Below are positions 1 through 9,871 of a stretch of DNA of 64,000 nt, piece after piece. The position numbers were made by a program, and so were the translations under genes. Positions within the stretch are counted from its first letter, which is position 1, and every line of letters starts with the position of its first letter. Source of the DNA: Variovorax sp. JS1663 (GTDB lineage: Bacteria > Pseudomonadota > Gammaproteobacteria > Burkholderiales > Burkholderiaceae_C); the NCBI RefSeq assembly GCF_002157355.1, contig NZ_LYMK01000007.1, positions 124,001-188,000 on the forward strand. The letters are read 5' to 3'. The notes under the pieces are model-generated. The model had not been told where the DNA came from and searched no databases. It saw only the letters and a program-made list of their open reading frames with translations.

Positions 1-2
1 CC

Positions 3-2141
3 ATGGTTGCAACGGCTACTCGTATGCGGGCAGTCGCCAGCGGCAAGACAGATGACGGCAGGGTGGAGTTCATCCACAGCCTGGTCGCATCAGGCAAGCA
101 GCAGATGCTTGATGCCGCGACCCGTATTGGTGGCAAGTGGCACGAGCTGCTGGTCCTCTCGCCGTACCACCACTCAAGCGCAAGGCCAATTCTGGAGCTC
201 GCCGAAGCGCTAAGCGTCAGCAAGCTGGTTGCTGGGGTGCCAGCCCGACCGGGCGAATCCAGTGCATTTCCCTTTGCTGTCGCGCGCTCGCACTTTCCCG
301 ACCTGCGGCTGGTCGCTCCCGCGGCCGGCTCCAAGCCGCGTGGTCTGCATGCGAAGTGGTTTGAGGCCCGTGGCGATACAGGAGCGCTGTTGCTGACGGG
401 CAGCTTCAATGCAACCGTGACTTCCTTTGCTTCGCCGGACAACGTCGAGTGCGGCGTGCTGCGGCAACTGCCGGCGCCGACGACGTCTTGGGAAGAGGCT
501 GCGGAGCCTCAGTATGAACCTGGTGACTTCCCGAAGCGGGAGGACGCACGTAGACCCTGCCTCTTCGCGGTTCTTGGTGAAAACAACGTAATGGAAGGGC
601 AACTCCTGGTTACTGCGCCGGCCGGGGTGTGGATTGTCTGCTTGGAGTCCTCGGACGAGGTGCTCTTGCGAGAGGAGGTGGAAGTTTCAGGTAAGGGCCA
701 GTTTTCGATTCCGCTGACGTCCATCGACACTAGCCGTCTGGGGACGCTCCAGGTCATCGCAAGCAAGGACGACATAGTCGCTAGAGGGTGGGTTCAGGTA
801 GCTCGGGTTCTAAGGCTCGAGGCGCGGAATCGACGGCTGATAGATGCGGTCTTCCGCAAGACCACCGGCAATGAAACTCCCCAGGACGTTCAGTTGTTAT
901 TGGACATCCTCGCTCAGGAAGCCAGCCGCACCATTCAGGCAACGGTCACCCCCCGGTCGAAACAGGCAAAGCACGCTGACACGGCAAGGTTCTACGAGGT
1001 GACCGGCGCCCAGTTTGCGGCCATGAAGGTCAGCGAGGAGTCGGCCGGGGCAGGCAGAAGGTCGCTCCTCGATGCGATGAACGCCGGTGCTCGAGGGCTG
1101 GACCTGCTGGACGCGTTGATGGCGGCGCTTCTGCCGCGCTTGGGTCGCGAGCGCGACAAAGAGAATGAAGGGAACAAGCCGGTAGCGCCTGCAGACCCGT
1201 TCAGCCGCCGGTCCTCTGGCAGTGAGGCTACTGAGCAAGAGACCGAGCAGGAGCGCAAGAGGGTGCAAAGGCGCGGGCGCCAAGTGGCGCAGGTCTACGA
1301 GGTGTTGCACCTGCGCTTGTCCGAGTTGAACGCTCTTCTCGTCCGGGAGCCGGGCTCCTTGGTAGCGCTGGAGAAGGCGAAGCTTCGGCTATTGATGGTC
1401 TGGCTTGGCACAGTGCTGGTACACCAGGTAGGAGAGCTCAAGGACCCAGATGGTGCGCTTGCCTTCCTCTCGAGCACCTGGCTGCGCGAGGTGTGCAACA
1501 TACGGTTGGATTGGGAAGACCGTGAGTGGCTTGCGCGGCATGTTTGTGGAGTCTCGGCAGCGTGGGCGCTCAGCCTTCAATCGAAGTACGGGGTCAGCCT
1601 TGCGCAAGTACCGACACAGCGCGCCCCCGACGAGGTTGCGCAAGCGGTCGACCCTGTGCGTGAACTGCGAAGGCGGATGCGGACCTTCTTCGGTCGCAAG
1701 TTCTCCCAGGATGACGTGGCGTCAATGGCCCAAGCCTGGCTAGACGACCCGAGGGCGACGGCGCTTGTCGGTGAGCAGGTTCAAATGGCTGTGGCCGCCT
1801 TGCGGGACGCTCTCGCGCGTCCCACCGAGCGCCAGGTGGTCACGAATGCGGTCATCTCCGGGGCTGCAAGCCAGGAAGCTGAGCTCACGACCTATGCCAG
1901 CTCATTGGCATCTCTCGTGCGGCAGATTTCCGATGCGACGCAGGCTAAGAGCGCGAAGGTTTCGAATGTGGATGTGCGTACGCTCAATCAGTGCCCCTCT
2001 GGGCGATGCGAAAATCCCTACCAGGTGGCGGTGAAGGGCGGCGGCTGGGAGCTCGAATCGGGCATCCGCTGGCGGTTGAACAAGTTCGGTGTTTACCGCT
2101 GCCGATGTGGCCAGTTCCTCGTTGCGAAGGACGGTTCATGA
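3..2141 (+). CDS. PLD-superfamily protein with C-terminal Cys cluster, possibly 5'-truncated
   Basis: The first 140 residues carry a phospholipase D-like half: a strand reading VLSPYHH, then an HxK motif (H116, K118 in LHAKW) followed by LLTGSFNAT, the usual Asn/Ser-containing tail of an HKD motif. PLD proteins normally pair two HKD motifs and only one is visible here, so the other may lie upstream of the window; the ATG at position 3 need not be the true start. The middle is helical and charged (about residues 270-480). The C-terminus has CPSGRC near residue 663 and CRC near 699, a possible zinc-binding cluster. The stop overlaps the ATG of the next gene (ATGA), so the two are a coupled pair. 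PLD-like nucleases occur in defence systems such as DISARM and Dpd, but I cannot assign this one. Function (nuclease) is inference. Confidence 0.6.
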   Translation: MVATATRMRAVASGKTDDGRVEFIHSLVASGKQQMLDAATRIGGKWHELLVLSPYHHSSARPILELAEALSVSKLVAGVPARPGESSAFPFAVARSHFPDLRLVAPAAGSKPRGLHAKWFEARGDTGALLLTGSFNATVTSFASPDNVECGVLRQLPAPTTSWEEAAEPQYEPGDFPKREDARRPCLFAVLGENNVMEGQLLVTAPAGVWIVCLESSDEVLLREEVEVSGKGQFSIPLTSIDTSRLGTLQVIASKDDIVARGWVQVARVLRLEARNRRLIDAVFRKTTGNETPQDVQLLLDILAQEASRTIQATVTPRSKQAKHADTARFYEVTGAQFAAMKVSEESAGAGRRSLLDAMNAGARGLDLLDALMAALLPRLGRERDKENEGNKPVAPADPFSRRSSGSEATEQETEQERKRVQRRGRQVAQVYEVLHLRLSELNALLVREPGSLVALEKAKLRLLMVWLGTVLVHQVGELKDPDGALAFLSSTWLREVCNIRLDWEDREWLARHVCGVSAAWALSLQSKYGVSLAQVPTQRAPDEVAQAVDPVRELRRRMRTFFGRKFSQDDVASMAQAWLDDPRATALVGEQVQMAVAALRDALARPTERQVVTNAVISGAASQEAELTTYASSLASLVRQISDATQAKSAKVSNVDVRTLNQCPSGRCENPYQVAVKGGGWELESGIRWRLNKFGVYRCRCGQFLVAKDGS

Positions 2142-3736
2142 CATCAGAAGGGCCGTTCCTTGTGGACCCGCACCCGCCTGAATCCGAGGGCGTTGACTAC
2201 CTTGGCCTGCGCGCCATCAACCTGTCGATGATGGACGTGATGCTCCCCGGCATCAACAATGTCGTGGACATGATTCGGCCATTCACCCTCATGGCCTGGA
2301 TTGCGTGGCGGTTCGAAGAAGGCGTAGTCGGCTGGGCAAATGTGTCTACCGATGATTTCAAGCGTTTCCAGCAGAAGGTCGAGACGGTCTATGCTTTCAG
2401 TCATGTGAAAGAGAACGACGCTGAAGGCCTACCTGGCCGTCAGCAGACAGTACCTACGGGCGACGTACTTCGATTCCAGTTCGCTGACTTCAAGCGCGCG
2501 GGCAGCATTCTCGACGCAGCTCTCTATGGACCGGCTATCAAGAGTCTTTCAGGGCTGGGATTCCTCGATTCTCCAGACGAAAAGTTCTTGAAGGTAACTA
2601 CCTTCGGAAGGAGGCTTGCATTGGCGCTTGATGCGTTACTCAGGGCGCGTCTGTCTGCCGACCAGTACGCGTTTATCAGCTCTTTGACAGAAGTTGAAGC
2701 GTCCCGAGCTCTCATCGACGGACATTTCTACGAAGCCTGGAGCATCTCCTATGTGACGCAGGAGGAGCAACAGGCGTTCGCCGAGCGCCTCTTTCAGGAG
2801 GGGGCTATCCTCGCCGGAAAGCCGCCTGGCCGTCGCTCCGCGGTGCTTCTGTACGCCATCGAGACCCTCAAGCAGCTTGACAGGCCTTTGACGCCCGTGG
2901 AACTGCGAGCCGCGATGACTCGAGTGCTGCCTGCTGCGCTGCTTGAGCGCTCTGAAGCCGTCATATTCCAGCAGCTTCAACGACATTGGCAACTCCTGCA
3001 GGTGCGTCAAGCGCAGCGCCTCGCCCTCGAAACATTGTTTGGGTGGGTGGAGCGATGCCTGCTTCAGGTTCACGCGACCAACGTGGACGCCCTCGTGGAG
3101 CGCGCAATGCAGGCTCTGGATGTGGAAGTCGGGGCTCCGGCAGATGCGAGCTACCTGCGCGAGAAGATGGCGATGCTTAGGCCGGGCACGGGAGGATTGG
3201 ATGAGCTCTTCGCGCTTGGCGTGACGCAACCCCAATATGACGTGTTTGGCCTGTGTGACGCGCTGGAGGGCTCTGTGAAGAGCGCCCAGCCCACCAAGGA
3301 GATGCTTGCCGCTTCGGTTCACCTTCTGCTGCTGTGCGTACGATTCGCTGAGGCGTTCCGGGAAGACGACGTGACGAGGGCGGAGGTCGGTGCTGGTGCC
3401 ACCTTTAGGCTTCCGCTGGGCGCTTGGGCTGATTTCGTCAAGAGTCACGAGGGGCAGCCGATGAGCGCTGTCCTTTACAAGGTGTTCGCCCGCTTCATCA
3501 TCTCCCAGCACCTCGGGGTTGCGGCCTCCCGCTCAAGTGACGAGAAGAGCCGGATGCGAATGTCTATCGAAGACAGAGGTCTTACCTCGCTCCTGCCAAA
3601 TGCAAAGAAGGCTCTGAAGCCGCGGCGAACACCCGACCGCCTACCCTCGGCCCTCGCCCTGATGGCTGAATGCGGGATGCTCAAGAAGGCGGCTCCAAAA
3701 GCCAGGAATCAAGAGCCGAGTTACTCTGCTGTCTAA
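2138..3736 (+). CDS. Unrecognised protein coupled to the PLD-like gene
   Basis: This 532-residue protein is read from the ATG that overlaps the stop of the PLD-like gene. The frame is open further upstream but that part lies inside the previous gene, so 2138 is the natural start. I see no signal peptide, membrane segment or nucleotide-binding motif. The N-terminus (LGLRAINLSMMDVMLPGINN and the following IRPFTLMAWIAWRF) is hydrophobic but looks like a packed globular fold rather than a transmembrane helix. The rest is mainly helical. The tail is basic (KKALKPRRTPDR), which would suit nucleic-acid contact. Tight coupling to a PLD-like gene and the position directly before a Wadjet system suggest a defence role. 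The family is not recognised. Confidence 0.6.
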   Translation: MTSEGPFLVDPHPPESEGVDYLGLRAINLSMMDVMLPGINNVVDMIRPFTLMAWIAWRFEEGVVGWANVSTDDFKRFQQKVETVYAFSHVKENDAEGLPGRQQTVPTGDVLRFQFADFKRAGSILDAALYGPAIKSLSGLGFLDSPDEKFLKVTTFGRRLALALDALLRARLSADQYAFISSLTEVEASRALIDGHFYEAWSISYVTQEEQQAFAERLFQEGAILAGKPPGRRSAVLLYAIETLKQLDRPLTPVELRAAMTRVLPAALLERSEAVIFQQLQRHWQLLQVRQAQRLALETLFGWVERCLLQVHATNVDALVERAMQALDVEVGAPADASYLREKMAMLRPGTGGLDELFALGVTQPQYDVFGLCDALEGSVKSAQPTKEMLAASVHLLLLCVRFAEAFREDDVTRAEVGAGATFRLPLGAWADFVKSHEGQPMSAVLYKVFARFIISQHLGVAASRSSDEKSRMRMSIEDRGLTSLLPNAKKALKPRRTPDRLPSALALMAECGMLKKAAPKARNQEPSYSAV

Positions 3737-3771
3737 GGATGGAACGTCAGCTCACTTGGTCGAATGTCCTC

Positions 3772-4023
3772 TCATTTGTATCGCTGCACTTGCCGGACCC
3801 AGGCAAGCCCCTCCTTCAAGTCAAGGTACAGGCTCACGTACGCCTTTCGCGAGAGCGCGTCCGGTAAGGCCCAGTCCCACTTCTCGCGAGCGAGGTTGTT
3901 GAGCTTGGCGAGCAGCATGTCCAAAGTGGGCGCTTCATCGATTGCGGCATCCCGAGTGCGTCGAGACCGCCACCAAGCAGCCCGCTGCAAAGAAGTCCAC
4001 GGTGAAGCGGGCAGCAGCGGCAT
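3772..4023 (-). pseudogene. Possible gene remnant antisense between the PLD pair and jetA
   Basis: The stretch 3737-4080 separates the PLD pair from jetA. On the minus strand it holds an 83-codon frame whose last 50 codons read like real protein (LAKLNNLAREKWDWALPDAL, then a YVSLYLDLKEGLAWV segment), while the first 30 residues are Arg-rich and unconvincing. It could be the tail of an older gene or a small gene with a later start. No family is recognised and no ribosome binding site is clear. Low confidence. Confidence 0.25.
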
Positions 4024-4080
4024 GAGCGCGCGCAGTCTTCACGCATGGCCCGTTGAGCGGGTTCACGGGGAAAGCATTGC

Positions 4081-5508
4081 ATGAGTCAACCCGTGTTCTT
4101 TGAAGCTGAGCGAAAACGCTTCTTTCGCCCTCTGAACAGCTCCCGCCGGGAGCTCGTCGTCGCTTGTCTACGCGCCTTGTACGAACGTCTGCACGGACCG
4201 GCAGCCGACTACGCGCACACGATGACGCGGGACGCGTTGCGCGAGCTGCTAATGGCCGTCGTGCGTGACAACCCCGACCGGCTCACCACCGAGACAGAGC
4301 AAGACGAGTTCAGCATCGCCGACGGGGAGCCGCTGCAGCTGACGAACCTATTGATGCGAGCGCTGCTCGCCGATGGCTGGCTGGAACAGTTCGCCGACCG
4401 GCACGGTCTGGTCACGGCGTTCCGATTCTCGCGGCCCGGTAAGCTGTTCGCGGAGGCTCTTTGGACGCTGGACCGCCCGAGTCGCAGCCGACAGCGGAAC
4501 ATGCGCGGTTGCCGAAACGCCTTGGATGCTGCCCTGCAGCCTCGCGGCGACGCTCATGACTTGGTCGACGCCTACGAATACGCCGAGAAGGTCATCGAGG
4601 ACCTGACTGAAGGCATCGACTACTTCCAGGAGCTGGTGCGGCACCTGATGCAGACGGCCTCGGTGCAGCGTCAATGGAGCGAGTTCGTCGAGTTTCTCGA
4701 CCGCTTCCAGCGTGATTACTCCAAGCAGCTGACGGCGGACAACGCCATGCTCAACAGACAGGCCATCCGCCAGAACCTGGAGCGGCTGCGCCAGGTGAAC
4801 GATGCGAAGTTCCGCCGGATGGACGAACAGCTCCACGACATCGCCCACTGGGCGGTGAAGGAGCACTCCGGCCTCACCGTCTACGAGTGGCTTCTCGGCC
4901 GAATCGAGGCCATCGTCGACGCTGCCTGCGAGACGAAGCAGCCGGGCTTTCTCAAGGCGATGGAGACCTACCTCAAGCGCGTCAACGGGCTGGCGATGCA
5001 GTCGCTGATGCTGCGCGCGGGCCAGTTGCGCCACGCATACCTGCAGGGCATCCAGCGGGTGGCACAGGCCGAAGACCGGGAAACGCAGGACCGGCTTCTT
5101 CTCCACTACGGCGCTCACCTGGCCAACGCTGAGGTTCGGCTGCTCGACCCAGCAAGCTTCAAACTGCGAACGGCGACGCAACGGCGCAAGGCCGTCACCG
5201 TCACCATCCGGCCGCGAACCACCCGTGAGGAGCGCCTGGCTGCCGCATTGGCGCGCGCCGAGGCCGAGGCTTTCTCGCTGCCCAATGAGCTTGTGGCCGA
5301 GGGTCTGCGAGCGGACCTCCGCATCTTCCGGCACTCGGTGAGACTGTCCGCTTTGCCGACAGAGAGCGCAGAAGAGGTGCTCAAAGCAATGCAGGCGGTG
5401 GAAGCCGCACGGGCCAGTGATGGTGACTTCTCGGTGCGCAGGTTGCCTACGCGCATGGACAACTCGGCCTATTCCGGCAGCGACTACGAAATCGACCTGA
5501 AGAAATGA
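4081..5508 (+). CDS. jetA: Wadjet anti-plasmid system, JetA (type II-like)
   Basis: JetA is the kleisin-like subunit of the Wadjet complex, an SMC-type machine that recognises closed circular plasmids and leads to their cleavage. The 475-residue protein starts with FFRPLNSSRRELVVACLRAL and RLHGPAADYA, then a winged-helix-like section and a long helical, coiled-coil-like body (about 180-330). It does not start like the DUF3375 JetA of type I systems, so I call it type II-like; that subtype is from memory of the family and is less sure than the Wadjet call, which rests mainly on gene order and the neighbours. The ATG at 4081 follows a GGGGA-type ribosome site. The stop overlaps jetB by four bases (ATGA). 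Confidence 0.8.
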   Translation: MSQPVFFEAERKRFFRPLNSSRRELVVACLRALYERLHGPAADYAHTMTRDALRELLMAVVRDNPDRLTTETEQDEFSIADGEPLQLTNLLMRALLADGWLEQFADRHGLVTAFRFSRPGKLFAEALWTLDRPSRSRQRNMRGCRNALDAALQPRGDAHDLVDAYEYAEKVIEDLTEGIDYFQELVRHLMQTASVQRQWSEFVEFLDRFQRDYSKQLTADNAMLNRQAIRQNLERLRQVNDAKFRRMDEQLHDIAHWAVKEHSGLTVYEWLLGRIEAIVDAACETKQPGFLKAMETYLKRVNGLAMQSLMLRAGQLRHAYLQGIQRVAQAEDRETQDRLLLHYGAHLANAEVRLLDPASFKLRTATQRRKAVTVTIRPRTTREERLAAALARAEAEAFSLPNELVAEGLRADLRIFRHSVRLSALPTESAEEVLKAMQAVEAARASDGDFSVRRLPTRMDNSAYSGSDYEIDLKK

Positions 5509-6176
5509 ACCTGTCCACCGTCGTTCGCGACCAGCTGGCGCTGGTCAACATGAAGCAGGAGCGCTTCCGCGAGTTGGTCACCCGGCTGTTCTCCTATGGC
5601 GTCATCGTCCGCGACGAGGACCGCACTGAGCAGGCGCTGTACGACGATGCTCGGCGCATCCAGCAGCTGCTCGAAGATTACTTCGAACTTGCCGGCTTCC
5701 TACTGCACCACGACACGACCAATCAGTTCTACCGGCTCTACGCGCCAGGCGCTGTGGTTGATGGGTTGCCTGAGGACTCCCTCGAAGCCGTGCCTGCGCT
5801 GCGGGCCCGTGTCTCGGCTGACTTTGTTGCGGCAGCCCTGGCGCTGCGGTTCCTGTACCAGAACAAGCTGAACTCCGGCGACATCCAACCGCAAGGGGAA
5901 GCGCTTATCAGTTTCGAAGAGCTGGCCGTGGCACTACAGACGCAGCTCAAGCGCCCGCTGCCGAACGGCTCGACAGAAAAGATGCAGCTGCTTGCAGAGC
6001 TACGCAAACACCGTTTGCTGAGCTACTCGCCAACCTTCAGCATCGCCGACGAAGACGCGTTGCTAGCCATCCGACCCACCATTCTGGGCATCGTTTCCAA
6101 CGACGCGATGAGCGCAGCTCTCGATACGGATGGTGTCGTCGAGCAGGTGACGACTGTAGGAGATGAGGCTGAATGA
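5505..6176 (+). CDS. jetB: Wadjet anti-plasmid system, JetB (DUF4194-like)
   Basis: This 223-residue protein has the size and position of JetB (DUF4194), the small winged-helix KITE-type subunit that sits with the kleisin in SMC-like complexes. The sequence fits: an N-terminal helix bundle (FRELVTRLFSYGVIVRD), a beta hairpin (HHDTTNQFYRLY), then a winged-helix region (FEELAVALQTQLKRPLP, followed by LAELRKHRLLSYS and a short beta strand). It overlaps jetA and jetC by four bases on each side, so the four subunits are translated as one coupled unit. An acidic C-terminus (VGDEAE) ends the protein. Confidence 0.85.
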   Translation: MNLSTVVRDQLALVNMKQERFRELVTRLFSYGVIVRDEDRTEQALYDDARRIQQLLEDYFELAGFLLHHDTTNQFYRLYAPGAVVDGLPEDSLEAVPALRARVSADFVAAALALRFLYQNKLNSGDIQPQGEALISFEELAVALQTQLKRPLPNGSTEKMQLLAELRKHRLLSYSPTFSIADEDALLAIRPTILGIVSNDAMSAALDTDGVVEQVTTVGDEAE

Positions 6177-9100
6177 AGCTCGACCGCTTAGTACTCGTCA
6201 ATTGGGGGCAACTGCCTCCAGGTGACTATGAGCTCGGCAACATGACCTTGCTGACAGGTCCAACCGGAGCCGGCAAGTCGACCATGCTCGACGCTCTGCA
6301 GACGGTGATGACGGCGTCGTATCAAGGCATCGTCGCGTACAACCCTGGCCAGGAGGAAACGCATGGCACAGGTCGGCGCGGCAAGACCAAGCGCACGCTC
6401 GAGTCGTTCATCTGTGGTGCTGAATACAGCCTCTTCTCTCGGCCCGATGGCGCGCAAGGCTGTGCGGCGGCCGTCTTTCGCCCCGAAGATGGCGAAATCG
6501 CAGCCAAGCCCTTCACCGCGGTTGTCGCCGCGGCGGCGCGGGTCGACGGGCAGGGGGAGCGGCGGGTTGCCCGACTCGAACGGCTGGAGCTCGTCATCGT
6601 TGACGAAGAAGCGCTGGGTGTCGCTGACTTCCTCAAGGACGCTCAGCAGAGCGAGTGGGTTGCCGTCGAGGACCTGGTCAAACGCCTGAAGTCGCGCTAT
6701 CGCAAGGTCACCTCGTTCGACAGCCACAAGAAGGACTATCTTTGCGCGCTCTACGGGCGGTTCCGCGGCCGCACGTCCGTGACGTGGGACGAGACTTCGA
6801 ACGCGGCCAAGGCGTGGAGCCAGTCCATCGCCTACAAGCCCATCGGGTCAGTGCACGACTTGGTGCGTGATGACATCCTGGAGTTCGACGCCAAACTGCT
6901 TCAAGAGAGCATCTCTCGCATCAGCGAACTTATGCGGCAGGTGACCAGCCTTCGGGAAGAAGGCGAGCGGCTGAGCGCCACCGTTGAGCGGTTGAAGTCG
7001 CTGAAGGGCGTCATCGACGAGACGGCGATTGCGTTCGAGCAGCAGGTTCAATATGACCTGCTGCTCTCAAAGGTTCACCTGCGCGACGACGAAGCCCGCG
7101 TTGCCGAGGAACGCCGCAAGATTGCAACCGACGGCGAAATCGAGGAGCGCAATCGTGCGCTTCTCCGCACGCTCACCGAGCAGTGGGACAACCTAGACCG
7201 CGGTCGTGTGCAGCTGACCGCAACCCTGCAGGGCATCGAAGCTCACGGCGTCAAGGAGCGGTTGGAGCTCCAGTTGCGAAATGCCACCACCAACGCCCGC
7301 AAGGTGCTCGAGGAGTTGGCCAAGGGCTTGCGCTCTGCCGCGAACATCGACCAGGTCGCGCGGCAGCTGGCTGGCAAGGCGGTGCCCAAGGAGTTCGCCC
7401 GCCTGCTTGCAGCTGTGGAGGCGGTTGCACGGGCGTTCGGCAAGACGGAGCTCGGCCACTTGGCAGACCTTGTGCAGGCGGTGCATCGAGTCCTGCAGTC
7501 GCCGTCGCTCGTGCCCGATGAGCTCCTGGAGCTGTCTGGCCAGTTCGAGGGACTGAACCAAGGTCTTGCCGACGTGTTCAAGACCTTGGTAGGCCCGGAG
7601 GACAGCGTCTCCATGGCCATCGCGGCCGACGAGGCATCGCTGAGCACGCGTATTGAGACAGAACAGAGAACGGTTCATGACCTAGCCAGCACCAAAGCCA
7701 ATCTGGCATCCGGTAGAGGCAACTACGACCAGCCTACGGCAATTGCGGTCGCGAAAATCCGCGAAGCGCTGCCCGAAACGTCCGTGCTGGTGCTCTGCGA
7801 CCTGGTCGAGCCCGCCTCCGAGAAGTGGCAGCCGGCCATTGAAGGCTACATGGGTAACGCCCGCTTCAACCTCATCGTCAAGCCCGAGTGGGAGGCGAAG
7901 ACCATTGACTACCTCCACTCGTGGGGTTCGAAAGCGAAGGTGGTGCAGGGAAAGCGCTGCCTAGACAAGGCCGACATGAGCCGTGTGCCGCGCGAGTCCA
8001 TCATCCACGAGTTGCACACCAACCATCCCATCGCGCGGGCGTACCTCATCGAGCAGTACGGGTCGGTCATCAAGGTGGACAGCTCGCACCAGCTGCGCGA
8101 AGTCGCTCGCGGCCTGACGATGGACGGCAAGGGCAGCGGCTCCCGGACCATGTTCGTCACGGAGCGCCAAGAACTGGTGTTCGGCCGTGCAGCCCGTGAG
8201 AGTGCCCTCCGGCGCACCACGGCTCAGCTTGAGGAAGCCGAGGGTCGACTGGCTGACCTGCAGACCCTGAAGAAGACGCTCAACGATGTTCGGTCGCTCC
8301 TGTCGACCGTGCGCGAGCCCAACTTCGACCCTGACCCGCTGCTCAACCTTGCCGGTGAGATTGAGCAGGCTGAGCGCGCGTTGAACCAGTTGGACCTGCG
8401 CGAAGTGAACGACCTGGAGACGCGCCTGGCCGAGCTGCAGCGCCAACTTGGTGATGTCGACCGAGACCGCAACGTCGCGCGTCGGGCCATCAATCTCGCC
8501 CAAGAGCGCACGGATAAATCGGAAGAGGCCATCAAGGGCATCAATGCCAGGCGCGATGACCGTTTGCGCGAGCTGCAGCGACAGATTGGCCGCCTGAAGC
8601 AACTGTGCGAGGTGAACCCAGAACGCACCTACACGGTCTTGTCGGAGCAGGTAGAGGACCAACTCGCGGTGGCATCGGTGGCAGAGGTGGTGGCACGGCG
8701 TGACCATTTGCGCAGTCTTCCTGCCTTGCGCATGGGCGAGGTTCGTGAGCAACTCAGCGAACACAACGCCAAAGCCAAGACGGAGGAACGCTTTCAGGTC
8801 CACTTGCCGTACCTCCACGAAGGCGACGGCTTCGACCCTTGCTACGGACCTCTTGTCCAGCTGGGCCGGGCGGTGGGCGCCCTGCATGCTGACCTCGAAG
8901 GCGTAGGGCTGTACAACAACCGCAATGAGGTGGGAAAGGCCGAACGCTCGTTCCACGATGTGTTCACCAAGCAGTTCTGTGTCGAAATCAAGGCCAAGGT
9001 CGATGACGGCGTTCGAACCTTGCGGCAGATGAACGCGGAGCTGCAGAACCTCAAGTTCGGCACCGACCGCTTCACCATCGACTGGTCCAAGTGGGAGCCG

Positions 9101-9871
9101 GAGTTCGAGGACTACTACGGCTTCTTCAGGGCGGTGGCCGAGCTGGCCGACTCCCCTGACACGGTGGACCTATTTGCAGAGACGACCCTGACCGACAAGC
9201 ACCAAGCGGTACGTGACCGGCTGGTCAAGCTGCTGCTGGACAAGGACCAGGAACGGGCTGAACGCGACCTCCTGCGCATTGCCGACTACCGGAACTACCG
9301 ACGCTACGAAATTTGGAACGAATCCGACAGTGGGGGTCGAATCGCGCTGTCCACCTGGGGCACCGGTTCCGGCGGCCAGTTGGAGACTCCGGCATACATC
9401 GTCCGCGCTGCCGTTGTAACGAACCGACTGAAGCTGTTCGACAAGGGGCCGAGCCTACGCCTGCTTGTGAGCGACGAGTCGTTCTCGCGTATGGACGAGC
9501 TGCGGGCCCGAGCCGTGCTGCGGTACCTGCGCGAAAGCTTGGGGCTTCAGCTGATTAGCGCGATGCCGACCCGCGGCGCTGGTGGCCTGCGCCCCGAGTT
9601 CGACCGAGAGTTCAGCTACAGCCGCGCCGGCGTCGACGACATGAACGGCGAGCTCGATTTCATCATTGAGTGCGACGAACGGCACTTCAAGAAGGACCGC
9701 ATGCGCGAGATGTGGGATGCACATCGCGAGAAAGCACGCGAGCAAGCACGCTTGGCGTTCGAGGCGAAGGAGCCTGCGCCGGCAGTGCTGCAGCCCCCGC
9801 CTGGCGACTTGTTCGTGTCACGGGTACTTGCTGATGCAGCACCCGCTAGCTCCGCAGAGGCTGCGCCTTGA
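6173..9871 (+). CDS. jetC: Wadjet anti-plasmid system, JetC SMC-like ATPase
   Basis: JetC is the SMC/MukB-like motor ATPase of Wadjet. At 1232 residues it has the expected parts: a Walker A GPTGAGKST at about 29-37, two long coiled-coil arms (about 230-500 and 690-860) around a hinge region, an ABC signature with SGGQ near residue 1067, and a Walker B-like LLVSDES near 1098-1104 just before the C-terminus. ATP-driven dimerisation and DNA loop extrusion are known for this family; they are not visible in the sequence. It overlaps jetB by ATGA and jetD by TTGA. The head motifs look intact, so the ATPase should be active. Confidence 0.92.
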   Translation: MKLDRLVLVNWGQLPPGDYELGNMTLLTGPTGAGKSTMLDALQTVMTASYQGIVAYNPGQEETHGTGRRGKTKRTLESFICGAEYSLFSRPDGAQGCAAAVFRPEDGEIAAKPFTAVVAAAARVDGQGERRVARLERLELVIVDEEALGVADFLKDAQQSEWVAVEDLVKRLKSRYRKVTSFDSHKKDYLCALYGRFRGRTSVTWDETSNAAKAWSQSIAYKPIGSVHDLVRDDILEFDAKLLQESISRISELMRQVTSLREEGERLSATVERLKSLKGVIDETAIAFEQQVQYDLLLSKVHLRDDEARVAEERRKIATDGEIEERNRALLRTLTEQWDNLDRGRVQLTATLQGIEAHGVKERLELQLRNATTNARKVLEELAKGLRSAANIDQVARQLAGKAVPKEFARLLAAVEAVARAFGKTELGHLADLVQAVHRVLQSPSLVPDELLELSGQFEGLNQGLADVFKTLVGPEDSVSMAIAADEASLSTRIETEQRTVHDLASTKANLASGRGNYDQPTAIAVAKIREALPETSVLVLCDLVEPASEKWQPAIEGYMGNARFNLIVKPEWEAKTIDYLHSWGSKAKVVQGKRCLDKADMSRVPRESIIHELHTNHPIARAYLIEQYGSVIKVDSSHQLREVARGLTMDGKGSGSRTMFVTERQELVFGRAARESALRRTTAQLEEAEGRLADLQTLKKTLNDVRSLLSTVREPNFDPDPLLNLAGEIEQAERALNQLDLREVNDLETRLAELQRQLGDVDRDRNVARRAINLAQERTDKSEEAIKGINARRDDRLRELQRQIGRLKQLCEVNPERTYTVLSEQVEDQLAVASVAEVVARRDHLRSLPALRMGEVREQLSEHNAKAKTEERFQVHLPYLHEGDGFDPCYGPLVQLGRAVGALHADLEGVGLYNNRNEVGKAERSFHDVFTKQFCVEIKAKVDDGVRTLRQMNAELQNLKFGTDRFTIDWSKWEPEFEDYYGFFRAVAELADSPDTVDLFAETTLTDKHQAVRDRLVKLLLDKDQERAERDLLRIADYRNYRRYEIWNESDSGGRIALSTWGTGSGGQLETPAYIVRAAVVTNRLKLFDKGPSLRLLVSDESFSRMDELRARAVLRYLRESLGLQLISAMPTRGAGGLRPEFDREFSYSRAGVDDMNGELDFIIECDERHFKKDRMREMWDAHREKAREQARLAFEAKEPAPAVLQPPPGDLFVSRVLADAAPASSAEAAP

